DNA of 64,000 nt from Albibacterium sp035514885 (GTDB lineage Bacteria; Bacteroidota; Bacteroidia; Sphingobacteriales; Sphingobacteriaceae), in contig NZ_DATJCH010000024.1 in NCBI RefSeq assembly GCF_035514885.1, positions 1 through 64,000 of the forward strand, given 5' to 3'. Below, one piece after another: positions 9,111 through 16,977 of the stretch. Within the stretch, counting starts at the first letter, position 1, and every line of letters begins with the position of its first letter. Below the pieces are notes generated by a model. That model had not been told where the DNA came from. It was given only the letters and a program-made list of their open reading frames with translations, and searched no databases. Both the position numbers and the translations under genes were made by a program.

Positions 9111-9639
9111 ACTTCTCTAAAAGCGCTTTATACTCAGGCGTATTTCTTCTATTTAAAGATTCATTCTTTACAATCTCCTGTAAGCGCATAACTCCATCCA
9201 GAATCGCTTCTGGTCTTGGCGGACAACCGGGAACATAAACGTCAACCGGTATAATTTCATCGATACCCTGCAATACAGAATAGGTATCAAAAATACCACC
9301 ACTACTTGCACAAGCTCCTACTGCAATAACCCAACGAGGTTCTGCCATTTGAATATAAACTTGCTTTAAAACCGGTGCCATCTTCTTTGCAATGGTACCC
9401 ATAACAAGCAACATATCCGATTGACGAGGCGAAAAACTTGGTCTCTCAGCACCAAAACGAGCCAGATCATAATCTGCCCCCATGGTAGCCATAAACTCAA
9501 TCCCACAGCAAGAGGTAGCAAAGGGTAAAGGCCATAATGAATTTGCACGAGCCAAACCAATTACTTTATCTAAGGAGGTAGCAAAAAATCCAGCACCTTC
9601 TACCCCTGGAGGAGCAGCTCCTAATTTAATATCAGTCAT
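9082..9639 (-). CDS. nuoB: NADH-quinone oxidoreductase subunit B
   Basis: This subunit holds cluster N2, the last iron-sulfur cluster before quinone. Cysteine ligands are visible in TSCCGIEFMA (tandem cysteines), GACASSGG and VPGCPPRPEAI. The open frame extends upstream to 9675, but that codon is TTG. The ATG at 9639 (protein MTDIKLGAAPPG, about 185 aa) gives the normal family N-terminus, follows an AAAGGA stretch and lies 48 nt below a TAnnTTTG element. I therefore chose 9639. The 115-nt gap to nuoA is unusual for this tightly packed operon. Confidence 0.95.
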   Translation of the reverse strand: MTDIKLGAAPPGVEGAGFFATSLDKVIGLARANSLWPLPFATSCCGIEFMATMGADYDLARFGAERPSFSPRQSDMLLVMGTIAKKMAPVLKQVYIQMAEPRWVIAVGACASSGGIFDTYSVLQGIDEIIPVDVYVPGCPPRPEAILDGVMRLQEIVKNESLNRRNTPEYKALLEKYGIQTNNGR

Positions 9640-9686
9640 TCCAATTTCCTTTATGAATAAGCTTAATGTCGGCAAGAAATCTTCGA

Positions 9687-9694
9687 CAAATCTA
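9687..9694 (-). promoter_or_regulatory. Possible internal promoter -7 element for nuoB
   Basis: On the minus strand this reads TAGATTTG, an exact match to the Bacteroidota -7 consensus TAnnTTTG, in the only sizeable gap of the nuo operon (between nuoA and nuoB). Transcription would start near 9681, 42 nt before the chosen nuoB ATG. No well-spaced -33 TTTG is seen, so this is suggestive only. Confidence 0.35.
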
Positions 9695-9754
9695 TGAGAT
9701 ATTTACAGTCAAACAGGTCAATAATATAATTTAGAAATATTCTATATATACTAT

Positions 9755-10135
9755 TTATTCATCCCAATTAAGAGCTTTTTTCTTTATGATATATATAAAG
9801 CCCAATAACAGCAATCCCATAAAAACAAACATTTCTATAAGACCATTTATACCGAACTCCCGAAAGTTTACAGCCCAGGGATACATGAATATGACTTCAA
9901 TATCAAAAATCACAAATAATATTGCAACCATAAAATACTTTATCGAGAATGGCTGGCGTGCATTTCCCACAACCTCAATACCAGACTCAAAAGAAGATAA
10001 TTTATTCTCAGTCCGAACCTTTGGACCTATCAAATGTGTAACAACAATCGTCGTTATACCAAAGCCGGCAGCAACAATTATTTGAAATAATATAGGTAAA
10101 TAATTCGCAGAACTATTTATAACCTCAGTTTCCAT
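9755..10135 (-). CDS. nuoA: NADH-quinone oxidoreductase subunit A
   Basis: A roughly 126-aa protein with three membrane helices, first gene of the complex I operon. The conserved middle loop is visible in SFESGIEVVGNARQPFSIKY, matching the KxxxYECG-like region of NuoA, and FVIFDIEVIFMYPWA is the classical helix-2 signature with its acidic residues. The frame opens at a TTG at 10171, but that codon overlaps the -7 promoter element. The ATG at 10135 (METEVINSS) is therefore the better start and gives the usual length. Confidence 0.94.
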   Translation of the reverse strand: METEVINSSANYLPILFQIIVAAGFGITTIVVTHLIGPKVRTENKLSSFESGIEVVGNARQPFSIKYFMVAILFVIFDIEVIFMYPWAVNFREFGINGLIEMFVFMGLLLLGFIYIIKKKALNWDE

Positions 10136-10168
10136 ATATGTATTCAGTATTATTAATCTTTTCCACGT

Positions 10169-10176
10169 CAAATATA
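10169..10176 (-). promoter_or_regulatory. Promoter -7 element of the nuo operon
   Basis: The minus strand reads TATATTTG, an exact TAnnTTTG match. It lies between the terminator of the upstream operon and the ATG of nuoA, putting the transcription start near 10163 and a leader of about 28 nt. The -33 element is not clear. Confidence 0.55.
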
Positions 10177-10188
10177 CATATTTTAATC

Positions 10189-10226
10189 AAAAGAGCGCCA
10201 ACAATCTATATTGCTGACGCTCTTTT
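10189..10226 (-). terminator. Terminator of the exbB-TPR operon
   Basis: AAAAGAGCG (10189-10197) pairs with CGCTCTTTT (10218-10226), and the stem continues inward with a mismatch. On the minus strand the GC-rich stem ends in TTTT. It lies 20 nt after the TPR gene stop and just before the nuo promoter. Confidence 0.75.
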
Positions 10227-10245
10227 AATTAAAATATTCTTGTTA

Positions 10246-11955
10246 CTATTCAGGTTGCAAATTAGCTAAAGCTTGCTTTGCATATTCGTTTGCAGGGTCT
10301 AATTCCAATGCACTTGCAAAGCTTTCACGTGCTTTTGCATAGTCATCACTCAATGTATAGTATGCGCCATTTACACTGTATGCTTCTACTAAATTGGCTT
10401 TGTTTTGAGCAATAGCTGCATCACCTTTACCGGTAACTATATCAATAAATTCCTGATAATAAGGAACAAATAAACCTTCAGGGTTTTCCTGATCATCTAA
10501 TAATCTGTTCGTTTTTGCGCGATACAAATAAGCAGCATCTGTTGTTGGTGCCAATTCAATCACTTTTCCAAATGCTTTATCTGCCTTTTCTAATATAGAT
10601 TTAGATGGTTTTACTTCATTATTCATGTTTAATGCGTAATCAAAATAAAGCGCATAACCCATATAGAAATAATCATACAGGTAGTTCTTTGAATCAGGAT
10701 TCAGAGTAGCTACCTCAAATATACGTGCAGCAGGTCCATATTGTGCATCTTTAAAGAATACCATACCTACTTCATTTAAATCTTCAGCAATTGTAGAATC
10801 TGCTTTTACTGCTTTTTCCATATTGGCAACTGCTTCATTTAACAAAGCAGGATCAACAGTTTTATTAACTGAATCTGATGCCAAACGAATCTCTGCAAGT
10901 CCTAAGAACAGATAATCACGGGCGATAATACGCTCAGGCTCTACCTTGGCAATAAAGTCCGTAATAGCTTGTTTACTTTCCTGATAATTACCATTCTCAT
11001 AAGCTGAATATCCTAGGTAACGTAAAATCCTTGGATTTGCTTGATCCAATTTAGCCATCTCATTAGCCTGAACTTCTAATGTTTCATAATCCTTTGCAAG
11101 AATTAAGAAGTCAGCATATCTCATTCTTGAATCAAGAGAATAATCCGTTAAATCCATGTACTTTTTATAGTACGATAACGCTTCTTGTAGTTTTGCATTA
11201 TACTCTTCTACAGTAGTTACTCTTCTAGACCATAAATAGTAGGTTTCGGCAAGTTCACGATATGTAGGAGCAAAATTAGGGTTTTCAGCAGCAATCGCTT
11301 GCAAATCTGCCGAAGCCTCAGGGAAAGCATAGGCTTCTTTACTAATCACCGCTAATTGAACCTTTGCATTCAGTAAAGTATTATCTAAAGTCATAGCATC
11401 ACGATAAGCTGTATAAGCCTCGCTATTGCTACCCATACCAAAATATGCATTACCAATCGCTAAATCAATCTCTGCATCCTCTTGACCAGTGGCTTTCGCT
11501 TTTAGTAAATACTCCAGAGCTTTGTTATAATCTGGATTTGCGCCCTTTAAATACGCTTTACCAGCAGCTAACAACGGCTCATAATCTTTCTTCTTTAGCT
11601 TTGAAGTTGCCTCAGTGAATAAAGTTTCAGCAGCGCTTGTATTGCCATTCAATAATTCAACCGCACCTAAACCTACTTTATTGATAGTGTTTTTAGTATC
11701 TGCAGCATCCCCTTGTGCAAACACAGTTTTTGCTGAATCCGGATAATCAGTAATAAGATATACTTCTCCTAAATAAAAGTAATTTTCACCTTTCTTTGAA
11801 TCATTTTGAACCAAGTTCTTCAAAATCACTTTAGCTTTTTCGTACTGCTCTTGGTTAATGGCAACCTTAGCATCTTTTAAACTTTGAGCAAAAGCACCAG
11901 AAACTACAAAAGACAAGGCTAAACCTATGTTTATTGCTTTCTTCATCATTTTCAT
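10246..11955 (-). CDS. Secreted tetratricopeptide-repeat protein of the Ton operon
   Basis: A 569-aa protein with a signal peptide (hydrophobic IGLALSFVVSGAFA, cleavage probably after AFAQ at about 24). TPR helices follow almost end to end, for example AKVILKNLVQNDSKKGENYFYL near the start and ARESFASALELDPANEYAKQ at the end. It is predicted to be periplasmic. It is the last gene of an operon beginning with exbB, directly after a PstS-like lipoprotein (4-nt gap). TPR proteins are scaffolds, so a role in organising the TonB-ExbBD complex or its partners is an inference from position. The partner is unknown. Confidence 0.85.
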   Translation of the reverse strand: MKMMKKAINIGLALSFVVSGAFAQSLKDAKVAINQEQYEKAKVILKNLVQNDSKKGENYFYLGEVYLITDYPDSAKTVFAQGDAADTKNTINKVGLGAVELLNGNTSAAETLFTEATSKLKKKDYEPLLAAGKAYLKGANPDYNKALEYLLKAKATGQEDAEIDLAIGNAYFGMGSNSEAYTAYRDAMTLDNTLLNAKVQLAVISKEAYAFPEASADLQAIAAENPNFAPTYRELAETYYLWSRRVTTVEEYNAKLQEALSYYKKYMDLTDYSLDSRMRYADFLILAKDYETLEVQANEMAKLDQANPRILRYLGYSAYENGNYQESKQAITDFIAKVEPERIIARDYLFLGLAEIRLASDSVNKTVDPALLNEAVANMEKAVKADSTIAEDLNEVGMVFFKDAQYGPAARIFEVATLNPDSKNYLYDYFYMGYALYFDYALNMNNEVKPSKSILEKADKAFGKVIELAPTTDAAYLYRAKTNRLLDDQENPEGLFVPYYQEFIDIVTGKGDAAIAQNKANLVEAYSVNGAYYTLSDDYAKARESFASALELDPANEYAKQALANLQPE

Positions 11956-11959
11956 TGTA

Positions 11960-12892
11960 TTAATTTAAATTTAATTGATTTCTAATATTAATTTCTCTCG
12001 GAGGAATACTATCTGGTAACAATCCAGACTTAAGGATAATCCTCTGTCCGCGGTCGCCTGCTAAAAAAGCAGAAAACCCAACACCAAGGCCCATCACACC
12101 TTGACAATTGATAATGTACAAATCACGCGCCAATGCATATTTACCAAGAGCCAGATTATTCTGTGAAGGTTTATAGTAAGCATCATCTCCTTCCTTACCT
12201 GCCTGATTTTTAACACCTAACACTTTCAAACCTTTTGTATACTCTAATAAATCCTCATCAGGCTGAGCCATCCAATTTATACCAACCACCCCAACAGCCT
12301 GGGGATTATTATATACATACTTTATAATATCTGCATTCGATTTTAAAGCATAAACATGCTCTTCAGGGAAGTCAGTAATAGCTGCCAACTCCTTCAAAAA
12401 TCTTACCGTGCTCGAATTCGGATTATCAAAAACTAATGTAGCAATTGAAGATGGCCTTCCATGTAAAACATCTAGAATATCATCAACAGTCACCACAGAA
12501 TCCTGATTATCATTGCTGGTAATCAACGCTATCCCATCGATTGCAAATCGAGTTACTTTAGGAACAATTTTTTTCGACTGAAAAAACTGCGTTTCTTCTT
12601 TCGTTAATGTTCTCGATAGAATAGCAATCTTAGCCGAATCGTCCAATAAATAATTAACGGCAAGTCTTTCCGGCCTATTAATTAATGTTATATCTGCCTC
12701 CAAGTAAGTACTTGCAAATACAGCTAACTGATCCTCAACAATAGGTTGAAATGTTTCATCAACCACAATCGAAACGATACCACTTGTAATTGTATGCGTT
12801 TCCTTCGTTATAGGTTTACTATTACACGATATAATTAAAGAACTAACTATTACAGTCAAAAACAAATATGCATTTTTTTTAATAAAATCCAT
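11960..12892 (-). CDS. PstS-like periplasmic binding lipoprotein
   Basis: A 310-aa protein with a lipoprotein signal (LIISC, lipidated cysteine at about 23) and a phosphate-binding-protein type fold. Visible features are an N-terminal strand run (SGIVSIVVDETFQPIVED), a TFD-like pair FDNPNSSTVRFLKEL (about 161-175), and a GVVGINW hinge. No PstCAB genes are nearby. It sits instead in an operon with exbB, exbD, tonB and a TPR protein. It may bind a phosphate-like ligand or have become a structural partner of the Ton system; the ligand cannot be read from the sequence. True PstS for phosphate ABC uptake is the main alternative and is less likely here. Confidence 0.8.
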   Translation of the reverse strand: MDFIKKNAYLFLTVIVSSLIISCNSKPITKETHTITSGIVSIVVDETFQPIVEDQLAVFASTYLEADITLINRPERLAVNYLLDDSAKIAILSRTLTKEETQFFQSKKIVPKVTRFAIDGIALITSNDNQDSVVTVDDILDVLHGRPSSIATLVFDNPNSSTVRFLKELAAITDFPEEHVYALKSNADIIKYVYNNPQAVGVVGINWMAQPDEDLLEYTKGLKVLGVKNQAGKEGDDAYYKPSQNNLALGKYALARDLYIINCQGVMGLGVGFSAFLAGDRGQRIILKSGLLPDSIPPREINIRNQLNLN

Positions 12893-12977
12893 TGCACAAT
12901 CTAAAATTTAATAATTAATAGTAATTAATAATATAGATGCAGTATCTATAAACATTTCATAAATATGTGCTTGGATA

Positions 12978-13217
12978 TCAACGTTCATTAACTCGATTTG
13001 TCCACAAGCGGGCAAACCTCAAGAAAGAATAAACGATTAATACCACACCGAAAAGGATTCGGTAGGTTTTATCCATACTAATTGGAAAATCAGACCAAAA
13101 GATGATAATAAGACCCAATACAAAGTACAGAGCAAACATGAAAAGCCCTATAACAGACAGAAATCGCTTTGTGGGCGATTTCTGTCTGTTGTTATTCATA
13201 TTATTTTTATTCAACAT
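12978..13217 (-). CDS. Small membrane protein of the Ton operon
   Basis: A 79-aa protein with a polar, basic N-terminus and two predicted membrane helices (FLSVIGLFMFALYFVLGLII and TYRILFGVVLIVYSFLRFA). Its ATG follows the tonB stop codon with no gap (TAGATG), so its translation is likely coupled to tonB. Codons about 10-22 lie in a perfect 16-bp inverted repeat (13152-13190). I do not recognise a named family. Its position between tonB and the PstS-like gene suggests a small accessory subunit. Confidence 0.75.
   Translation of the reverse strand: MLNKNNMNNNRQKSPTKRFLSVIGLFMFALYFVLGLIIIFWSDFPISMDKTYRILFGVVLIVYSFLRFARLWTNRVNER
13152..13190 (-). repeat. Perfect 16-bp inverted repeat inside a small gene
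   Basis: AACAGACAGAAATCGC (13152-13167) and GCGATTTCTGTCTGTT (13175-13190) are exact reverse complements, separated by the 7-nt loop TTTGTGG. The hairpin lies in the first third of the 79-aa gene, just after tonB. No U-run follows on the minus strand, so it is not a standard terminator. It could stall, protect or process the operon mRNA. Confidence 0.8.
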
Positions 13218-14045
13218 CTATTGTGCTGCTAAGTTCAACTGAATAGGCAATGTAAATTGTACCCGAACCGGACGACCATTTTGAATTCCTGGTTTCCATT
13301 TCGGTGCTTTTTTCAACATTCTAACTGCCTCTTCGCCAGTACCGTATTTCAGATCTCGTAAAACTTTAATATCCGTTAGAGATCCATCTCTTTCAACAAC
13401 AAACTGTAAAAGTACACGACCACTTACACCTTGTTCTTGAGCCTGAGCAGGATAGTTGTAATTTCTACCCACATACTTGTAGAACTCCTCTAATCCTCCT
13501 TGTGGAGAAGGAGCAACTTCTACCGATTGGAATATATGATCAACATCCTCAGTAACCTCTTGATCTTTCGGACCTTCTGCTACTGGTAAGTCAATACGAA
13601 TATCTGCAGTAGGATCCCCAGCTATGGTTTTCGGTCCTGGATCTGCTTTCTTCAATTCTTCCACGGTTGGCGGTTCTTCATCACGAACCTGAGCTGCTTC
13701 AACAACAACCGGAGGTGGCATCCGAACTTGATCCACTCTTGGTGGAGGTGGTTCAACAATCGGCGGAGGAATCACAGCTTCCTCATCAACAGGAGGCGGT
13801 TCTGATAGAACCACTTCAGTTTCAATGGTTCTAACAGCATCATCATTACTGCCACTGTCGATCAGGTTTATTATCATCGGACTGCCTACAGCAATCAGAA
13901 ATAATATCCCTCCGATAAATAATGCCTTAGTGGTATCGGTGTCTGCCGTTTGTCGCAACTGGTAAGCCCCATAGGCTTTGTTACGACCCGCAAACACTAC
14001 GTCGAGCCACTCTTTTTTAAATATGTCTAATTTAGACCCAAACAT
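13218..14045 (-). CDS. tonB: TonB energy-transducing protein
   Basis: A 275-aa Bacteroidota-type TonB. The cytoplasmic N-terminus (KEWLDVVFAGRNKAYGAYQL) is typical of this phylum. It is followed by one membrane anchor (about 44-62), a proline-rich periplasmic spacer (EPPPVDEEAVIPPPIVEPPP) and a C-terminal TonB domain (about 185-275) with the YPAQAQEQGVSGRVLLQFVV and PVRVQFTLPIQL strands. It carries energy from ExbB/ExbD to outer-membrane receptors. It follows the second exbD gene by 32 nt. Confidence 0.93.
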   Translation of the reverse strand: MFGSKLDIFKKEWLDVVFAGRNKAYGAYQLRQTADTDTTKALFIGGILFLIAVGSPMIINLIDSGSNDDAVRTIETEVVLSEPPPVDEEAVIPPPIVEPPPPRVDQVRMPPPVVVEAAQVRDEEPPTVEELKKADPGPKTIAGDPTADIRIDLPVAEGPKDQEVTEDVDHIFQSVEVAPSPQGGLEEFYKYVGRNYNYPAQAQEQGVSGRVLLQFVVERDGSLTDIKVLRDLKYGTGEEAVRMLKKAPKWKPGIQNGRPVRVQFTLPIQLNLAAQ

Positions 14046-14077
14046 GCTTTCTCAATTTAAGGTAAAACCTAATATTA

Positions 14078-14596
14078 TTAATTGTATATATTCTCTCGAG
14101 TGAGCAGCTCTACTTCAGCAGAACCAATATCACCAATCATATACTGTTTGGCGTCAACAATCTTCATTTCATCAAGAATATCAACTAGGTTCTTATAGTT
14201 TGCTTTATCACTAGGTCTAATAATTACAATCAAACCCTTTTCTGGATCACCTGTTATCTGAGGAACTTGTTTAATCTTCTCCAATAAGATTGGACGAATC
14301 CCATTCTTACCGTAATCAACTACTGTAGGACCTTCAATCGGTCGATCCAACAAACCCATGTAATACTCTATCTTATTATCACTTCCTAACAACAAAGTAA
14401 TTGTACGATTATCCGCCACATCAAGCTGATCGTCAGAGTTCTCCTCAGTCTTATCAGGCATAGCTACGTCCATTGCGAAAGGCTTCGAGATAGAGGTGGT
14501 CAACATAAAGAATGTAATTAACAAGAAGGCTAAGTCAACCATCGGTGTTAAATCCACGCTGGGCGTGCTCTTTTTGCCCGTATTTAATTCTGCCAT
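14078..14596 (-). CDS. exbD: ExbD-family biopolymer transport protein (second copy)
   Basis: A 172-aa protein with a short cytoplasmic N-terminus, one membrane helix and a periplasmic domain. The functional aspartate lies in SVDLTPMVDLAFLLITFFML (about 13-32; the D of MVD is the proton-carrying residue). Together with ExbB and the first ExbD it forms the proton-driven motor that energises TonB. Two different ExbD proteins in tandem are usual in Bacteroidota and suggest a heteromeric plug. Spacing to the upstream exbD is 24 nt. Confidence 0.92.
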   Translation of the reverse strand: MAELNTGKKSTPSVDLTPMVDLAFLLITFFMLTTSISKPFAMDVAMPDKTEENSDDQLDVADNRTITLLLGSDNKIEYYMGLLDRPIEGPTVVDYGKNGIRPILLEKIKQVPQITGDPEKGLIVIIRPSDKANYKNLVDILDEMKIVDAKQYMIGDIGSAEVELLTRENIYN

Positions 14597-14620
14597 TTGC
14601 TTATATCTATTTAATTTATA

Positions 14621-15235
14621 TTAATCAGCTACACGTAAGTTCGTAATCAAGCTAAATTTATTAAGACTCTGCTCTTGCAAAATATCAATAACCTTCTTAA
14701 TTGCAGGATAATCCTCATCCGCATCGCCTTTTATAGCAATACGCATTTGTTCATCATTCACCTCTGCTGTTGCCATACGAGCGGCATAAATCCATTCCTT
14801 TAGTTGATTGTCTGTAGAGTCTGCAGGTATTCCAGGTTGAACTCCCTTAGCAATACGTTGAGTATTATCCATAGCAATCAAATCCTTTAACCGACTAATA
14901 GGTACTCCGAAGCCATCAATCAAAGAAAAACGCTGTTTCTCCTCATCAGTGAATGTTATACCGTACTTTTCACTAACACGGTTCAACATGTTTATCCTAA
15001 TATTTGGACCTGTAACACCAAAGAACACTTTTCCACCTCCACCGACAGTTACGGTTCCTAAGTTTGTATCAGGAACTTTTATCTGAACGGTTGAAGCAGG
15101 CATATCAACCGGCAGAGGTTCAGGCTGACGAGCTGTAGCCGTTAATATAAAGAACGTAAGGAGAAGGAATGACACATCGCACATAGCGGTCATGTCCACC
15201 TTCGTACTCGCTCTTTTTATTTTTATCTTACCCAT
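14621..15235 (-). CDS. exbD: ExbD-family biopolymer transport protein (first copy)
   Basis: A 204-aa ExbD protein, longer than the second copy because of an extended periplasmic part (about 90-160). The membrane helix carries the essential aspartate in KVDMTAMCDVSFLLLTFFIL (about 12-31). The C-terminal half (PAIKKVIDILQEQSLNKFSL) matches the ExbD periplasmic fold. It is the second gene of the operon, about 90 nt after exbB. Confidence 0.92.
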   Translation of the reverse strand: MGKIKIKRASTKVDMTAMCDVSFLLLTFFILTATARQPEPLPVDMPASTVQIKVPDTNLGTVTVGGGGKVFFGVTGPNIRINMLNRVSEKYGITFTDEEKQRFSLIDGFGVPISRLKDLIAMDNTQRIAKGVQPGIPADSTDNQLKEWIYAARMATAEVNDEQMRIAIKGDADEDYPAIKKVIDILQEQSLNKFSLITNLRVAD

Positions 15236-15326
15236 TGCTTCAATTTATAATTTCTAAAATTAATTGTTTTAACTAATGATGATCAAACATCAGCAATTCC
15301 ATAAACTGCTGCTATTTTTTCAAAAA

Positions 15327-16163
15327 TTAATTATTATGTGTTGAAGCGTAGGTTTGAACGATTGAATAACCAGCCTCATCAATAGAGTAAGTAAGTTTAT
15401 CAATCTTAGAAGTAAATACGTTGTACATAACAACCGCAATCGTAGAAGTAAAGATACCAGTTGCAGTGTTAACCAATGCTTCAGAAATACCATTCGCCAA
15501 TTGTGCCTGGTCAGGAGCTCCACCAGTTGCCAAGGCTGCGAACGCCTTAATCATACCTGTTACTGTTCCTAATAGACCTGTCAATGTACCAATAGATACT
15601 AATGTAGCGATAACCGTCATGTTTTTCTCAAGCATAGGCATCTCTAAAGCAGTTGCTTCTTCAATTTCCTTCTCAATTGCAATACTTGCTTGCTCAGGAT
15701 TAACACGTGTATCAGCTGAAGCTTCTTTGTATTTTACCAATCCGGTTCTGATTACATTCGCAACAGATCCTTTTTGTTTATCACACTCAGCGATAGCTGC
15801 ATCAATATTTCCTGTAGCAAGGAATCCTTGAATACGAGTTACAAATTCATCTACATTTCCTTTTCCAGAAGCTTTGCTGATTACAAAGAAACGCTCAAAA
15901 GAAAATACAATAGTCATCGTTAATAGTCCCAATAATACCGGTACAACAAGACCAGCTTTGTATACCATTCCGAAATAATCACCTGGTAATGGTTGTCCTA
16001 ATTCTGGATCTCCACCTTCAAAGTGTGAAGGATCACCCATGATATACTTCCAAACAATATATCCAAGAATAAAACAAATAATGATAGCTAAACTTGCAAA
16101 AAGGTTAGAACCTGACGAGCTACCTTGTTTCTTTGCCTTGTTTGGTGTTGGTGCATTTGCCAT
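15327..16163 (-). CDS. exbB: ExbB/TolQ/MotA-family proton channel protein
   Basis: A 278-aa inner-membrane protein with an extra N-terminal helix (about 21-41) before the standard three-helix ExbB core. The conserved proton-channel region is visible in LVSIGTLTGLLGTVTGMIKA (about 187-206) and ISEALVNTATGIFTSTIAVV (about 225-244). It forms the pentameric channel around ExbD. It is the first gene of the operon, downstream of a well-spaced TTTG/TAnnTTTG promoter. Confidence 0.94.
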   Translation of the reverse strand: MANAPTPNKAKKQGSSSGSNLFASLAIIICFILGYIVWKYIMGDPSHFEGGDPELGQPLPGDYFGMVYKAGLVVPVLLGLLTMTIVFSFERFFVISKASGKGNVDEFVTRIQGFLATGNIDAAIAECDKQKGSVANVIRTGLVKYKEASADTRVNPEQASIAIEKEIEEATALEMPMLEKNMTVIATLVSIGTLTGLLGTVTGMIKAFAALATGGAPDQAQLANGISEALVNTATGIFTSTIAVVMYNVFTSKIDKLTYSIDEAGYSIVQTYASTHNN

Positions 16164-16248
16164 TTTTTTTAAATTTTAGTTTTTAGTTTTTAATGATTTA
16201 TGTTAATTAGTTAATAGTTTACTCTTCCATCTCTGTAAAAGCCTAAAG

Positions 16249-16279
16249 CAAACTTAAGATTTTACAAAATAAAAACAAA
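16249..16279 (-). promoter_or_regulatory. Promoter of the exbB-exbD-exbD-tonB operon
   Basis: On the minus strand TTTG (16279-16276) and TAAGTTTG (16256-16249) are separated by 19 nt, matching the Bacteroidota -33/-7 arrangement closely. It gives a leader of about 80 nt before exbB. Confidence 0.7.
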
Positions 16280-16313
16280 TAAAGTTTTTTTTAAATTTTT
16301 AAGTCCTCAACCT

Positions 16314-16340
16314 CGGCGTGCAACAGCGGCATCAACGCCG
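16314..16340. repeat. GC-rich inverted repeat upstream of the exbB promoter
   Basis: CGGCGT (16314-16319) and ACGCCG (16335-16340) are perfect reverse complements around a 15-nt loop in otherwise AT-rich DNA. It lacks an adjacent T-run on either strand, so it is not a clear terminator. It lies about 35 nt upstream of the exbB -33 element and could be a structured RNA end or a protein site. Confidence 0.45.
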
Positions 16341-16602
16341 AAATGATTGTTTTTGTCTATTCAAATATTGCCATTTCTGCCAACAATATTCTACAATAGA
16401 AACCATTTTTTTTCAATATTGCAAATAATTTCAATAAAAAAGCGAAAGCTTGTTTCGATTAAGAAATAACAATTTCCCCTAACTCTTATCCATTCAACCC
16501 TCTGGTTATATTTAAATATCTTATTTACAGTTTCGTAAATTATTTGTTATAGAACTGGAAATACTTGCATCAGGTAAAATCTCCGAATCCGAAAAATTAT
16601 GG

Positions 16603-16953
16603 CTAGCCTCCTGATTGCTTGGCTTTATATCCGCTGGCGAGTAACAACTCCATTACCCGCTTTCTAAAATCACCTTGAATTAAGATCACTCCCTCTTTAA
16701 CAGAACCTCCCACCCCACACTTTTGCTTTAGCATCTTGCCCAAGCTATCTAAATCCTGATCGCTACCAATAAAGCCGGTAATTAAAGTTACTGACTTCCC
16801 GGCTCGTTGCTTCTTATCAAGTGAAACACGTAAATTTTGCTGTTTAGGCTGGAGCGTCTCCTCTTCTCCAGATTGGTTCTCTTCAATAAAGTTATAATTC
16901 GAATCAGTCGAATACATAATACCAGAAAACACTTTCTTCTTAGACTTTGACAT
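16603..16953 (-). CDS. SUI1/YciH-family translation factor
   Basis: A 116-aa protein whose C-terminal 75 residues form a SUI1/eIF1 domain: RVSLDKKQRAGKSVTLITGF, then LDSLGKMLKQKCGVGGSVKE and ILIQGDFRKRVMELLLASGY. Bacterial YciH proteins resemble eukaryotic eIF1 and can influence initiation fidelity, but their role is not settled. The N-terminal 40 residues are polar and variable. It lies 25 nt downstream of the lipid kinase gene on the same strand, so the two probably share a transcript. Confidence 0.9.
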   Translation of the reverse strand: MSKSKKKVFSGIMYSTDSNYNFIEENQSGEEETLQPKQQNLRVSLDKKQRAGKSVTLITGFIGSDQDLDSLGKMLKQKCGVGGSVKEGVILIQGDFRKRVMELLLASGYKAKQSGG

Positions 16954-16977
16954 ACCTAAATGTAATAATATTCCTTC

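Larger units (their letters stand above)
16164..16602. other. 439-nt intergenic region between exbB and the SUI1 gene
   Basis: This spacer holds the exbB promoter (16249-16279), a GC-rich inverted repeat CGGCGT/ACGCCG (16314-16340, loop 15 nt) and a weak hairpin CGAAA/TTTCG at 16443-16457 followed on the minus strand by a T-run, which may end the sui1 transcript. I find no convincing open frame or known RNA gene in the remaining AT-rich sequence. Confidence 0.5.

Noticed and set aside
15421..15831. 136-codon open frame on the plus strand
   Set aside because: It lies wholly antisense to exbB and its protein has no recognisable domain; it is a shadow of the real gene.
16314..16340. Terminator call for the GC-rich repeat in the exbB leader region
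   Set aside because: There is no T-run directly after the stem on either strand, so it is listed only as a repeat.
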